Source: Microbacterium lushaniae (GTDB lineage: Bacteria; Actinomycetota; Actinomycetes; Actinomycetales; Microbacteriaceae). From it: 64,000 nucleotides of DNA. Below the pieces are notes generated by a model. It was not told the DNA's origin and ran no database searches. It saw nothing but the letters and a program-made list of their open reading frames with translations. Position 1 is the first letter of the stretch. The number at the start of each line of letters is the position of its first letter. Of this stretch, positions 42,406-52,900 are shown piece by piece. Where the stretch lies: assembly GCF_008727775.1 (NCBI RefSeq), contig NZ_CP044232.1:2914001-2978000 (forward strand), given 5' to 3'. Both the position numbers and the translations under genes were made by a program.

Positions 42406-43440
42406 CTATTTGCGGATCGGCGGCGCCGGCGACCCGGTGATGGCCTCGTGCACGGCGGCCGCCGCCGCCTTCTGCACGGCCAGAGAGGTGATCGTGTCGT
42501 CACCGACGAAGCGCATCCACGCTCCCGCGTCGCCCGGGAGCACGCTGACCCCGAACCGGGCGGCGTCGTCATCGGATGCCTCGACCACGGCAGCGACGCT
42601 GTCCTGCAGCACGTCGGCCACCTCGCGGGCGGGCAGGCGCGGCGTGACCACGTACAGCGACGCCACGATGTCACGGCCGCCGAGCACGGCGGCGCCGCCG
42701 ACATACCCGTCGTGCGGCACCAGGCGCACGCGGTCGATCGCGAGAGGTGCCGGCTCCGGACCCGGGCGCCACAGCTCGAAGTCGGTCGCATACGCGGCGT
42801 AGGCGTGGTGCTCGCCGCGGGTCATGCGCCCGGCGTAGACGGTCTCCGCCGCGATGAGCGTGGCCCCGGGATGCACGTCGGCATGCAGCCGCTGGTAGAA
42901 GCGCGACTGGGCGTAGGGGATGACGGGGTCGGGGAGGAACTCGACGTACGCGCCGTCGGCGAGGTCGAGGTTGATGAGCGAGGTGGCGTACCCCGACTCC
43001 ATCCGGTAGATCTTCGTGTGCGCCTGCGTCGTGACGAACGCCGACGTGTCGGGCCCGAAGGTGAGATCCATGCGCTGCCGGTCGTTGTGGAGGATGCCTC
43101 CCCCGGTGGTAAGGATGTACGTGTACGGCATGTCGGGTCTGGCGAGGTTGTAGTACAGCGGCCGCATGATCTGCAGCGGCGACTTCTGGAAGTGGTGCAC
43201 GAGTTCGGTGCGGCGAGCACCCTCGGGTCCGCGCAGCGCGAAACCGAGTTCGAGGATCCCCACCTTGCCGGGGCTTCCGACCGGCAAGGTGTGCGCCGCC
43301 GTGCCGTACCGGGCGACCTCGACCGGCACGTGCGCCGGCTCGAAGTGCGCGGGCTGCAGCCGCGGCCCGCCGTGGAGGGGGACGACGCCCGGATCGTGAC
43401 GCTCCACGTCCACGTCGCCGCCCACCGCGGGGATCGTCAC
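42406..43440 (-). CDS. ureD: Urease accessory protein UreD
   Basis: 344 residues from a GTG that overlaps the ureG stop (GTGA). Beta-rich UreD/UreH features: ELVHHFQKSPLQIMRPLYYN, ILTTGGGILHNDRQRMDLTF, AFVTTQAHTKIYRM and ATLIAAETVYAGRMTRGE. UreD forms a tunnel-lined scaffold with UreF and UreG that guides nickel into apo-urease. Upstream codons in the frame (to 43470) would overlap ureG further and are unlikely. Order ureF-ureG-ureD is as in many actinobacteria. Confidence 0.92.
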   Translation of the reverse strand: MTIPAVGGDVDVERHDPGVVPLHGGPRLQPAHFEPAHVPVEVARYGTAAHTLPVGSPGKVGILELGFALRGPEGARRTELVHHFQKSPLQIMRPLYYNLARPDMPYTYILTTGGGILHNDRQRMDLTFGPDTSAFVTTQAHTKIYRMESGYATSLINLDLADGAYVEFLPDPVIPYAQSRFYQRLHADVHPGATLIAAETVYAGRMTRGEHHAYAAYATDFELWRPGPEPAPLAIDRVRLVPHDGYVGGAAVLGGRDIVASLYVVTPRLPAREVADVLQDSVAAVVEASDDDAARFGVSVLPGDAGAWMRFVGDDTITSLAVQKAAAAAVHEAITGSPAPPIRK

Positions 43441-44072
43441 GACACCAGCTCGCCCTGGCGCGCCCGCCACGTGGCCAGGATCGTGTCGAAAAGCTCCTGC
43501 ACGCCGGTGCCGTCGAGCGAGTTCGTCAGGACGACCGGCTTGCCGCCGCGCACCGCATGGGCGTCGCGCTCCATGACCGACAGATCGGTGCGGACGTACT
43601 GCGCGATGTCGATCTTGTTGATGACGAGGATGTCGCTCTCGGTGATGCCGGGGCCGCGCTTGCGGGGCATCTTCTCGCCTTCGGAGGTGTCCAGGACGAA
43701 GACGAACACGTCGGCCAGCGACGGCGAGAAGGTCAGCGTGAGGTTGTCGCCTCCCGACTCGTACAGCAGCGTGTCGATGTCGGGGAAGCGCTCGAGCATC
43801 TCGTCGCCGGCCGCCAGGTTCATGGTGGGATCGTCACGCACCGCCGTGTGCGGGCAGGCCCCCGTCTCGACTCCGACGACGCGGTCGGGGTCGAGCACGC
43901 CGGCCAGCTCGCGGCGCACGTGGTGCGCGTCCTCCTGTGTGTAGATGTCGTTCGTGATGACCCCGGGCACGCGGCCCGCGGCGATGAAGATGGGCACGAG
44001 CGCCTCAGTGAGGGCGGTCTTGCCCGACCCTACGGGGCCGCCGATACCGACGCGAAGCACGTTCTCGCTCAT
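43437..44072 (-). CDS. ureG: Urease accessory GTPase UreG
   Basis: 211 residues from ATG 44072 (AGGA seven bases upstream). SIMIBI-class GTPase: P-loop GGPVGSGKTALTEAL (11-25), VITNDIYTQEDAHHV, the metal-binding CPH motif in ETGACPHTAVRDD, ESGGDNLTLTF, and the guanine motif NKID. Nickel and GTP binding drive dimerisation and nickel delivery to urease. A longer open frame continues upstream into ureF antisense-like sequence and is not used. It is coupled to ureD by a GTGA overlap. Confidence 0.95.
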   Translation of the reverse strand: MSENVLRVGIGGPVGSGKTALTEALVPIFIAAGRVPGVITNDIYTQEDAHHVRRELAGVLDPDRVVGVETGACPHTAVRDDPTMNLAAGDEMLERFPDIDTLLYESGGDNLTLTFSPSLADVFVFVLDTSEGEKMPRKRGPGITESDILVINKIDIAQYVRTDLSVMERDAHAVRGGKPVVLTNSLDGTGVQELFDTILATWRARQGELVS

Positions 44073-44106
44073 GACTGTTCCTGTCTTTTGGATGTTTGTG
44101 GTGCCG

Positions 44107-44820
44107 TCAACTCGCGAACAGGCGCGCTTCGGCCCGCTCGTGCCCGGCCGACATGATGTCGCCGACCGGCGTGAATCCGCCGATGTCGTCGACGGGGCGC
44201 GCGAGTGCGTCCTCGGTGACGACTTCGATGACCGGCTGGATGCGGCGCAGCAGCACTTGTGCGCTGCGGTGGTCGGCCAGGCGCAGACGCAGGGCGGCGA
44301 AGGCGAAGCTCGCCGCGAATGCGAACAGGTCGGACGCGACCGCCTCCGCCACCGGCACCCCGGTCGCGGCGTAGCAGACCGCCGTCGCCACCGGCTGGCA
44401 GCCCGGCGTCTGCTTCGCCCGCACCCGGGCCGCCCACACGGCGATGTCGTCTGCGCCGGGAGTCCCCTCGAAGATCTCGCTCGCCACGTCGGCGAGCTGC
44501 CGGCCGCTGCGGACGCTGGCCATGCGCAGTTCGGCGTTGAGCTTCGAGGCGAACAGGATGCGGTCGATGGAGGCGACCGCATCCCAGTCACCGCGCGATG
44601 CGCTGCCGTGCGCACGTGCCAGCGCCGTGGCGTCGCCCGGCCCGACCGAGGCGACAAGGAGGTCCTCGAGCAGCCCTTCCAGACTCTCCCGGTCGACCTG
44701 TCCGGCCTGATGGAACCCCTCCAGACCGTGCGACATCGTATAGAAGCCGCTGGGGAACGCCGAGTCCGTGAGCTGGAGGCTGACCAGCCGCGTCGCCACC
44801 GCCGAAGCCGTGCTCGTCAT
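44107..44820 (-). CDS. ureF: Urease accessory protein UreF
   Basis: 237 residues, all-helical. UreF signatures: LQLTDSAFPSGFYTMSHGLEGF at the N-terminus (location residues about 15-36) and RRIQPVIEVVTEDALARPVDDIGGFTP near the C-terminus. UreF activates UreG and gates nickel transfer as part of the UreD-UreF-UreG complex. It starts 7 bp after the ureC stop and ends 34 bp before ureG. The predicted C-terminus (HERAEARLFAS) contains the conserved arginine used to contact UreD. Confidence 0.92.
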   Translation of the reverse strand: MTSTASAVATRLVSLQLTDSAFPSGFYTMSHGLEGFHQAGQVDRESLEGLLEDLLVASVGPGDATALARAHGSASRGDWDAVASIDRILFASKLNAELRMASVRSGRQLADVASEIFEGTPGADDIAVWAARVRAKQTPGCQPVATAVCYAATGVPVAEAVASDLFAFAASFAFAALRLRLADHRSAQVLLRRIQPVIEVVTEDALARPVDDIGGFTPVGDIMSAGHERAEARLFAS

Positions 44821-44827
44821 GGGCGCC

Positions 44828-46551
44828 TCATACGAGGAAGAACAGCTGGGTCAGTGGGAGCGTCTGGGCGGGATCGATGTGGGCAGGCTGCCCATCGATC
44901 GTGACCGCATACGTCTCGGGGTCGACCGTGATCTCGGGCATGGCGTTGTTGCGGACCATGTCGTCCTTGCCCAACGACCGGGTGTTGTGCACCGGGAAGA
45001 TCTGACTCTGCAGTCCCAGTTGCTCCGGCACACCCTTCTCGATCGACACCTTGGACATGAACGTCGCACGGGTCTTCTGCAGCGTCTGCCCGAAGGCGCC
45101 GAACGCGGGCCGGTAGTAGACCGGCTGCGGGGTCGGCAGGGAGGCGTTGGGGTCGCCCATGAGCGCCCAGTTGATGAGGCCGCCCTTGATCACCAGCTTC
45201 GGCTTGGCGGCGAAGGTGTCGATCGGCCACAGCACGATGTCGGCCATCTTCCCCGGCTCCAGGGATCCGACGTAGTCGGAGATCCCGTGCGTGATCGCGG
45301 GGTTGATGGTCACTTTCGCGAGGTAGCGCAGCACGCGGAAGTTGTCGTTGCCCTCCGCATCCTCCGGGAGCTTGCCGCGCTTGTCCTTGCAGTGGTGCGC
45401 GATCTGGAAGGCCCGTGTCACCGACTCCCCGATGCGCCCCATGGCCTGCGAGTCCGAGGAGATCATGGAGATGACCCCGAGGTCCTGCAGCACCGTCTCG
45501 GCCGAGATCGTCTCGGCGCGCACGCGCGAGTCGGCGAACGCGACGTCCTCGGGGGCGTCGTAGGAGAGGTGGTGGCACACCATGACCATGTCCAGCAGCT
45601 CGTCGACCGAGTTCACGGTGTAGGGCAGCGTCGGGTTGGTCGAGGAGGGCAGGACGTTGGCCTGCCCGGCCATCCGGATGATGTCGGGGGCGTGCCCGCC
45701 GCCGGCGCCCTCGGTGTGGTACGTGTGGATGGTCCGCCCGTTGATGGCCGAGATCGTGTTCTCGACGAAACCCGACTCGTTGAGACTGTCGGTGTGCACG
45801 GCGATCTGGATGTCGTACTCGTCCGCGACGGCGAGGGCCTGGCTCAGCGCCTCCGGCGTCGTGCCCCAGTCCTCGTGGACCTTCAGGCCGCCCGCACCCG
45901 CTTCCACCTGCTCGATGAGGGCCTGCGGCAGCGAGCCGTTGCCCTTCCCGTGGATGCCCACGTTGATGGGGAGCGCGTCGAAGGACTGCAGCATCCGGTG
46001 GATGTTCCACGTGCCCGGCGTGCAGGTCGTGCCGTTGGTGCCGTCGGTGGGCCCGGTGCCACCGCCGAAGAGCGTCGTGATGCCGTTGGACAGGGCGGCC
46101 TGGGCCTGCTGCGGCGTGATGAAGTGCACGTGCGGGTCGAGCGCTCCGGCCGTGGCGATGAGGTGCTCGCCGGCGATGACCTCGGTCCCCGGCCCGACGA
46201 CGAGATGCGGGTCGACGCCCTTCTGCGTCTGCGGGTTGCCCGACTTGCCGACCCCGACGATGACGCCGTCGCGGACGCCGATGTCGCCCTTGACGACCCG
46301 AGGATCGGGTCCATGACGATGACGTTCGTGATCACCAGATCCAGCGACCCCTGCGATGAGCTCGCGCGGGCATCGGATCCCATGCCGTCGCGGGCCGACT
46401 TGCCGCCTCCGTAGACGACCTCGTCGCCGTAGCTGTCGGAGGCGTAGTCCTTCTCGATCTCGATGACGAGGTTCGTGTCGGCCAGCGTCACGCGGTCACC
46501 GACGGTGGGTCCGAACAGGTCGGTGTACTGCTGCCTGCTGAGGATAGCCAT
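44828..46551 (-). pseudogene. ureC: Urease alpha subunit, split by a one-base frameshift
   Basis: Reading from ATG 46551 gives a normal UreC start ([19 protein letters not shown], then [15 protein letters not shown]). At about 46297-46299 the frame slips: the continuation [18 protein letters not shown] is in the next frame and runs intact to 44828. Inserting one G/C there gives 575 codons (574 residues), the exact UreC size. Active-site parts are all present: HVHF, the carbamylated-lysine motif [15 protein letters not shown], and [11 protein letters not shown]. Because the rest of the operon is intact and the lesion is a single base in CCC, a sequencing or assembly error is at least as likely as a real mutation. 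As written, no full-length subunit is encoded. Confidence 0.85.
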
Positions 46552-46553
46552 GA

Positions 46554-47030
46554 TTACTTGCTTCCCTTCTTCTTGGCAGGCGCGGCGGTGTTGCCGGCTT
46601 TGCCCTCCGACTTGCTCGCTTCTCCGGCGGCGGGCTTGCCCGCCGTGCTGTCCGGCTCGCCGTCGGCGAACCCGCGCTCGCGCAGCCGGCGCATCGCGTC
46701 GACCTTGGTCTGCGGGGCGTCGAGGCCGCCGTTGACGAGTCCGTTGAACCCGATCACGACGCGCGCACCGGCGTAGGCCACGAGCGGTACCTGCTTGGTC
46801 TCGCCCGGCTCGAAGCGCACGCCGGTGCCGGCCGGGATGTCCAGGTGCATGCCCCACGCCTTCTCGCGCGGGAAGAGCATCGCGGAGTTGACCTCGAAGA
46901 AGTGGAAGTGCGATCCGATCTGCACGGGGCGGTCCCCGGTGTTGGTGACGTTGACCGTCACGGTGGGACGGCCCGCGTTGATCTCGATCTCGTCCGGTCC
47001 GTGGTGGTAGGTGGGCCGTCTGTTGTGCAT
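46554..47030 (-). CDS. ureB: Urease beta subunit with low-complexity C-terminal extension
   Basis: 158 residues. Residues 1-105 are canonical UreB ([48 protein letters not shown]). The last 50 residues are a charged Lys, Ala, Ser and Gly-rich tail (for instance [21 protein letters not shown]), which ordinary UreB lacks; they may be disordered. The ATG has AGGAGAAG upstream at suitable spacing. It lies two bases before the ureC start and is separated from ureA by the CbiX-like gene, an unusual operon order. Confidence 0.92.
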   Translation of the reverse strand: MHNRRPTYHHGPDEIEINAGRPTVTVNVTNTGDRPVQIGSHFHFFEVNSAMLFPREKAWGMHLDIPAGTGVRFEPGETKQVPLVAYAGARVVIGFNGLVNGGLDAPQTKVDAMRRLRERGFADGEPDSTAGKPAAGEASKSEGKAGNTAAPAKKKGSK

Positions 47031-47053
47031 GATGACTTCTCCTTCGATGCTGC

Positions 47054-47950
47054 TCAGCGCCGGGAACGGTGGCCGTCCCCGGACGAGGGGAACGCTGCGC
47101 GGGATGCGGGGGTGTGGGCGTGCGCGTCGTGGGAGTGCGACGCGGTGTCGGTGTGGTCGTGCGCGGGGTCCGCGCCGTGGGAATGGGTGTGGGGGTGCGC
47201 GTGCGCGTGCCCCTCCTCGAATGCATGCGAGTGGGCGTATCCATGGCCGTGGTCGGCGAGGAGGCCGGCGTCGATCCCGTCCTCACCGGCGTCCAGCGCC
47301 TCGGCCGCCTCCTGCACGCGCGTCCTCACGGTCCGCACGATCGCCGCATCGCTCAGCAGGGGCCCGCCGAACTCCGCACCCGGGGCATCCAGGTGTTCCG
47401 CAAGGCCGGCCGGCACGGCGATCACGTGCGCGCGCCCGAGCGTGTGCAGTCGCTCGGCGGCCGTGGCCGCCTCCGCGGCATCCCCGATGGCCACAGCGAC
47501 CTCCGGGAGGGCGCCGTTGGCCGAGACGAGGTACGCCACGCGGTGCAGCTCCGCCTCGTCGAAGGGGTTCGAGCGCGGTGCGACGATGAGCAGCGCGGCT
47601 TCCGGATCGACGGCGCGTGCGCGGTTGGCCGCCGTGCGCAGCCACGCCGTGAGGTGGTCGAGCTGACCGAACGGCCGCGCGAGGGCGAGCCTGCCCGGAT
47701 GCTGCGGAGCGAGCCATTTGAGGGTCTTGGCAGTGTCGGCCACCATGACCGGGTCCCGGCCGAAGGTCATCGGCACGACCACGACGCGCGCGCCGTCGCC
47801 CACGAGTTCCGACACGACGTTGTGCAGGCCCCTGCCCGGGGCGGTGGCGTGGGCGTGATCCAGCTGCGGCACGATGCGGGCGAGATCCGCCCCCTGTGCC
47901 GCCTCGTGGCCTCCGACGAGGACCACGTGGATCGCTGCCCCGCCCGTCAT
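47054..47950 (-). CDS. CbiX/sirohydrochlorin-chelatase-like protein with His-rich tail in the urease operon
   Basis: 298 residues. Residues about 8-230 resemble CbiX-type chelatases: [45 protein letters not shown] and [16 protein letters not shown], although the usual HGSR motif is replaced by GGHE. The last 67 residues hold 17 histidines in His-Ala, His-Ser, His-Asp and His-Thr alternation, a strong Ni/Zn-binding tail. It sits inside the operon between ureA and ureB; its ATG overlaps the ureA stop (ATGA). No ureE is present in the cluster, so it may serve as the nickel store or chaperone for urease. That role is inferred, not shown; cobalt or sirohaem chelation is the alternative. Confidence 0.78.
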   Translation of the reverse strand: MTGGAAIHVVLVGGHEAAQGADLARIVPQLDHAHATAPGRGLHNVVSELVGDGARVVVVPMTFGRDPVMVADTAKTLKWLAPQHPGRLALARPFGQLDHLTAWLRTAANRARAVDPEAALLIVAPRSNPFDEAELHRVAYLVSANGALPEVAVAIGDAAEAATAAERLHTLGRAHVIAVPAGLAEHLDAPGAEFGGPLLSDAAIVRTVRTRVQEAAEALDAGEDGIDAGLLADHGHGYAHSHAFEEGHAHAHPHTHSHGADPAHDHTDTASHSHDAHAHTPASRAAFPSSGDGHRSRR

Positions 47951-48261
47951 CGCGGTGAGCCGCCGATGGGATCGTGGCAGGAGACGAGCTTGGTGCCGTC
48001 GGGGAAGGTCGCCTCCACCTGCAGGAGCGTGATGCGCTCGCGCACCCCCGCCATGCACTGGTCGACGTTGACGACCTTCTTGCCGAGTTCCATGCACTCC
48101 GCGACCGTGTGGCCGTCGCGCGCGCCTTCGAGGATGGCCTCGGTGACGAGCGCCTGCGCCTCGCTCATGTTGAGCTTGGTGCCGCGCTCGCGCCGTCGCC
48201 GCGCCAGGTCGGCGACCTGGTAGACGTACAGCTTGTCGATCTCGCGGGGAGTGAGGTCCAT
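47947..48261 (-). CDS. ureA: Urease gamma subunit
   Basis: 104 residues from ATG 48261 with CAGGAG six bases upstream; the frame opens far upstream without urease character. The whole sequence fits Ure[63 protein letters not shown]. It forms part of the UreABC heterotrimer that hydrolyses urea in the cytoplasm. As the first gene it defines the operon start; the divergent MFS exporter lies 211 bp away. Confidence 0.95.
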   Translation of the reverse strand: MDLTPREIDKLYVYQVADLARRRRERGTKLNMSEAQALVTEAILEGARDGHTVAECMELGKKVVNVDQCMAGVRERITLLQVEATFPDGTKLVSCHDPIGGSPR

Positions 48262-48393
48262 GGCGACTCCTGCTTTCCGGGGGTGGCGCTCCGCAGCGGT
48301 ACGGAGGGGCGTCGTTCGGGCCCAGCCTGCCACCGCCACCGGGCCCCGGACAGGGACCCCTCGACCAGCGGGGGACCAAAGGCCCTGGCGCAC

Positions 48394-48450
48394 CTGCGAC
48401 CGTGTCGCAGAGTGGACGGAGATGGCCCCGGCGCCGCTAGAGTCGGCGCC
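48394..48450. promoter_or_regulatory. Two palindromes in the ureA/MFS divergent region
   Basis: CTGCGAC-CGT-GTCGCAG (48394-48410) and GGCGCCG-CTAGAGT-CGGCGCC (48430-48450) both have perfect seven-base arms. The second includes a TAGAGT that could be a plus-strand -10 for the MFS gene, 30 bp from its ATG. They are candidate operators for the urease operon or the exporter. Neither resembles a known Fur or Nur box. The rest of the 210-bp gap shows nothing further. Confidence 0.45.
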
Positions 48451-48472
48451 CGGGAGCCCCGAAGGGACGCCG

Positions 48473-49879
48473 ATGAACAGGTCGCCGGGAACGTCGAGCG
48501 GGTGGGTGATCGTCGCCTGCTGCCTGTCGCAGTTCTTGCACACGGTGTACGGCAGCGTCGTGAACATCGCGCTCCCCGACATCGCCCGTGACCTGGGCGC
48601 GGGCATCGATTCCCTGCAATGGGTGGTCAGCGCCTACGTCTTGACGCTGGCCAGTCTCCTCACCTTCGCGGGCACCCTCGCCGACCGGATCGGCCGGAAG
48701 CGGACGCTTCTCCTGGGCAACGCGGTCATGGTGGCCGGGTCGGTCGTATGCGCGCTGAGTCCCTCCGTTCCGGTCCTCGTGTGCGGCCGGGTTCTGCAGG
48801 GCATCGGCAGCGCGCTCATCGCACCGGCGGGCCTGTCGCTGCTGGCCGAGGCGTTCCCCGAGCGGGCGCGGCGCGCGATCGCGGTGATGTGGTGGACGAC
48901 GATAGGCACGGCTTCCCTCGCGGCCGGCCCTATCCTCGGCGGCCTCCTCGTGCGCGACCTGGGGTGGACGTCGGTGTTCTGGGCCGGCGTGCCGCTGGGC
49001 GCGCTCGCGATCCTGCTCGCCGTCGTGCTCCTGAAGGACTCGCGCGCCGACCAGCCGGTCCCCTTCGACCTGGTCGGTCAGGTCCTGGTCACGATCACCC
49101 TCGCTGGGTTCGCATTCGCGCTCATCGAGGGCGTGCACCTGGGATGGACCTCGCCCGCTGTCCTCACCGCCGCAGCGCTCGCGGTGGTCGCGCTGATCGC
49201 CCTCGTGCCCTACGAACAGCGGCATCCGCACCCGCTCATCCCCGTGCAGCTGCTGCGCGACCGCTCCTTCGTGGGCGGGCTCGGAATGGCCGTGCTGGGC
49301 TACCTCGCCCTGGCCGGCCTGCTGTTCCTCAACACGTTCTACCTGCAGTCCGAGCGCGGCCTGAACGCCACGGCCGCGGGCCTGCTGACCATCCCGCTGG
49401 CTGCCGGCGCGACGACGTCGGCACTGCTGGCGGCCCGCCTGGTCGTGCGCGGCCAGTCGCGGCGCGCGCTCGTGATGAGCGGTGCGCTGCTCGCGGCGGG
49501 CGCGGCCGCACTGTGGGCCACCGAGCACGGCGCACTGTGGGCCGTCATCGTGCCCTATTTCGTCTTCGGTCTGGGGTTCGGGTTCATCGCCGACCCCGTC
49601 AGCGTCACGGCGCTGTCGTCGCTCCCGGAGTCGGAGGCGGGCCTCGCCTCCAGCCTCATCTCCACCTCGAAGCAGACGGGCCAGCTGCTGGGGATCGCGG
49701 GGGTCGGCACCATCCTGGCGGCGGCATCCGGTTCCGACGCTGCGGAGTTCGACGACATGGGCGGATGGGTGTGGACCGCCCTCGTGATCGCGGGTCTGGG
49801 GATCCTCCTCCTGGCACTGGGCACGACGAGCGGGCGGCCGGCGACACCGGCGGACCGGTCAGCCGTCGCGGGGCGCTGA
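48473..49879 (+). CDS. DHA2-family MFS drug exporter (EmrB/QacA-like)
   Basis: 468 residues with about 14 hydrophobic helices. Motifs: [15 protein letters not shown] near the start, [18 protein letters not shown] (loop 2-3) and [20 protein letters not shown] with GPILGGLL (motif C of exporters). Proton-driven extrusion of amphipathic drugs is typical. The ATG at 48473 has AAGGGA six bases upstream; an in-frame ATG at 48422 would add 17 residues and is less well placed. It converges on the FUSC gene; if that gene's frameshift is corrected, the two 3' ends overlap by 21 bp. Confidence 0.88.
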   Translation: MNRSPGTSSGWVIVACCLSQFLHTVYGSVVNIALPDIARDLGAGIDSLQWVVSAYVLTLASLLTFAGTLADRIGRKRTLLLGNAVMVAGSVVCALSPSVPVLVCGRVLQGIGSALIAPAGLSLLAEAFPERARRAIAVMWWTTIGTASLAAGPILGGLLVRDLGWTSVFWAGVPLGALAILLAVVLLKDSRADQPVPFDLVGQVLVTITLAGFAFALIEGVHLGWTSPAVLTAAALAVVALIALVPYEQRHPHPLIPVQLLRDRSFVGGLGMAVLGYLALAGLLFLNTFYLQSERGLNATAAGLLTIPLAAGATTSALLAARLVVRGQSRRALVMSGALLAAGAAALWATEHGALWAVIVPYFVFGLGFGFIADPVSVTALSSLPESEAGLASSLISTSKQTGQLLGIAGVGTILAAASGSDAAEFDDMGGWVWTALVIAGLGILLLALGTTSGRPATPADRSAVAGR

Positions 49880-49956
49880 GGCGGCTGCCGTCGTCGCGTC
49901 CACGGTTCCCGGGCGGATGGCGTCGACGAGCGCGAGCAGCACCTGATTGACCCGCG

Positions 49957-52900
49957 TCAGCTGCACGATGGCCCTGCGTATCTGGGGGAGGCGGCCGTCC
50001 CGGCATCGGTCTCGAACTCGTCCGGCAGGTGGACGCGGGCCGGCAGCCGCCCGGCGAGGACCGCGCGCGCGGCATCGAAGTTCTCGTCCGTGGCCTGGGC
50101 CAGCGCCGCCCAGTCGGGTGAGCCCGGCACCCCCGGGTCGATCCCGGCCAGCTCGCGGCCGAGGTGCCGCTCGTAGTACAGCAGCGACCGCAGAGCCGTG
50201 AGCTGCGTGTCGATCCCGGTGCGCTGCTGGGAGCCCGGGTTGCGCAGCAACGGCTGGGCGAGCGTCTCCAGCTGGGTCAGCCGGCGGCTCACTTCGCGCT
50301 CGCGCACGCCCAGTGCCACGCGGTCCGGCGGCGAGGGACGACCCAGGACGCGGGCGAATGCCGCGTCGGCGAGTTCGTGCGCGCGACCCAGCAGGTCGGT
50401 CATTCCATCCAGCACGCGCGTGCCGGTGCGGGTGGGCAGGATCAGCGCAGAGATGACGATGGCCACGGTCGCCCCGATCGCGGTCTCCAGCAGCCGCACC
50501 TGCACCGTCTCGACCGTCAGCTTCCCCAGCACGTCGTACATGCTGGCCAGCACGATCGTCATCCAGAACGACATCGCCGCCGGGGAGATCGAACGGACGT
50601 ACAGCGCGAAGAAGACACCCACCAGCAGCAGCGGGAAGGCCCACAGGGGGTCGTGCCCGGCCAGGATCGCCAGGCCGAAGGCCACCCCGGAGCCGGCGAC
50701 GGTGGCGATGATGCGCTGGATCGCCTTGAGGCGCGTCTCGCCGTCCGAGCCGCTCAGCACCTGGAACGCGGGCATCGCCGCCCAGTACTCGTGCCCGCTC
50801 GAGACCAATCCACCCAGGTACAGCGCCAGCGCCGTGGACAGTCCCGCCTGCACCGCCTGGCGGTCGGCGGGCGCGAAGCCGGCGGTCGCGGGCTGCTGCG
50901 GAGGCATCGCGGATGCGGCGGCCGCGCGCGCCGCCTCCCGGTCGCTGCGCGCCATCTCCGCCACATCCACGCCGGGGAGCTCCCGGTGCAGGATGTCCTC
51001 GAGCACCTTGTCATCGGCCACCTGGACGCGGCGGAGGCGCTCCACGGCGGAGCGCAGTTCGGAGGCCGCCCGCGAGACGCGGCGCGCCTCGATCGGCCAC
51101 TCCTCGATGTCCCGCGGTTCGCCGCCGTCGCGCGCGGCGTACTCCGACGACTCCACCACGGCCACCTCCTCCCGCAGCGCAAGGAGGTCCGAGGCAAGGC
51201 GCGCCCGCTGCGGCACCGACACGTCGACACGGGAGGCGGCGGGGATGACCGTGCCGAGGTTCTCCGCCGCCAGCTGCACGTCGAAGACGCGCACCCGAAG
51301 CGTGTGAGCCCGCTGCGGCGATGCGACGGTCTGGGCGAACTGATCCAGGGGACGGTTCAGCGACCCCACCGTGCGTTCCAGGGCGACCCGCTCTGACCGC
51401 ACGGCCCGAAGCAGGCGCGTGTCCTGGCGCCCACTGGCGACGAGATCGATCATCGTGTCCAGGAGCATCCCCACCCGCGTGTACACCGCCCCGATCCCGC
51501 CGTCCACCTGGCGCTGCACGGAGGGCCGCGGAAGGATCCTGACGACCCAGTCGGCCAGCAGACCCATGAGCGAAGCCACGGCGGCGCCGGCGACCGCGCC
51601 CGGTTCCACTCCCGTGAGAGTCGTGAAGAAGAAGGTGATGAACGCGAGCTGGCCCAGCCCGCCCCACTTCGGTCCGAACCGCCGGGCCCACGCGGCCGCC
51701 GCGGCGACCACGGCGATGGCGATCGAGGACGTCAGGACGTCCTTGGGCAGCAGGGCACCCAGGGTCAGTCCGACGAGCACGGGCACCGCGGTGAGGAGCA
51801 TCGCCCACCGGGGCGCAGACGCGGCCGCTCCTGTCGTGGCCGGAGCGGAGAAGAGCGCGACCAGCCCGGCGAAGACGGCACCGGTCGCCGCCTCGGCGCC
51901 CAGAAGCTGCGACACGGGCAGGCTGAGCGCGACGGCGAGAACGACGGCGGCGAGCGTGCGGAGTGCGTCGGTCAGGCGGACCCAACCAGGGTCGATGAGG
52001 AGGTGGCGCCGGCGCACCCATGCGCCGATCCGCGAGGGGCGCGGCGTGCGGGACGTGGGTGGCTCCGCGGAGGGCGTCGGACCCGAGGCGCGCCACGCGC
52101 GTGGGTCATCCAGCGGGATGCCGTCGGGGGTCGCTGCGACGTCGCGGAAGACGGGCTGATAGTCCAGGTCGCGGCTGATCACGGCGAGGAGCCACTGGGC
52201 CTGGAAATCGAAGGGGAGCCATTGCACGTACCGGCGGTGCGCATCGGCCGGGTCGACCGGGCCCTGCGTCTGCGTCACGGTCATGACTCGGCGCTGGACG
52301 GTGAGGAATCGCAGCACCCAGGGGTCGAGGGAGGCGTTGGATTCAGGGCCCTCGAAGACCGCGACCGCGGCGGTGAAGTCGTCGGGCGAGACCGGGTCGG
52401 GCGTGGCCGGCGACGTCCGGCGCCGCATGCGCAGGAGATGCACGCGGAAGTCGTCGAAGGCCTCCACCAGCCGGATCAGATCGGGCTCCTTGGCGGGGTC
52501 GCTCCCGGTGGGCAGCCCCCACCGCAGCGCGGCCGTCACTCCCGAGGTCATGTACAGGGCGTACGGCAGGGAGAACTGCTCCCGCCCGCTCTGGAAGTAG
52601 TACGCCACCGGATTCTGGGCGAGCCCGTCGGAGTACGCGCTCAGGGAGTCCAGGATCGAGCCGAGGTGACCGTCCAGGCCCCGTGCGACGCCATCGGGGA
52701 AGTACGGCTCCAGTGTTTCGGTGGGATTGGCGATGCCACGACCGGCCTGGAAGAAGTTCGCCGAGAACGCCCGCAGCGACTGGACGACGCCGTAGACGCT
52801 GCCGAGGAAGGAGATGAGGAAGGACAGGACGAGGACGTTGATCATGGCCTCGCTGACGGTGAGCATGTCGAACACGACATCGCCCGGCGAGATGTTGTCC

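Noticed and set aside
46290..46310. Programmed frameshifting as the explanation for the split ureC
   Set aside because: No heptameric slippery site or downstream pseudoknot is evident, and ureC is not known to use recoding; a missing base is simpler.
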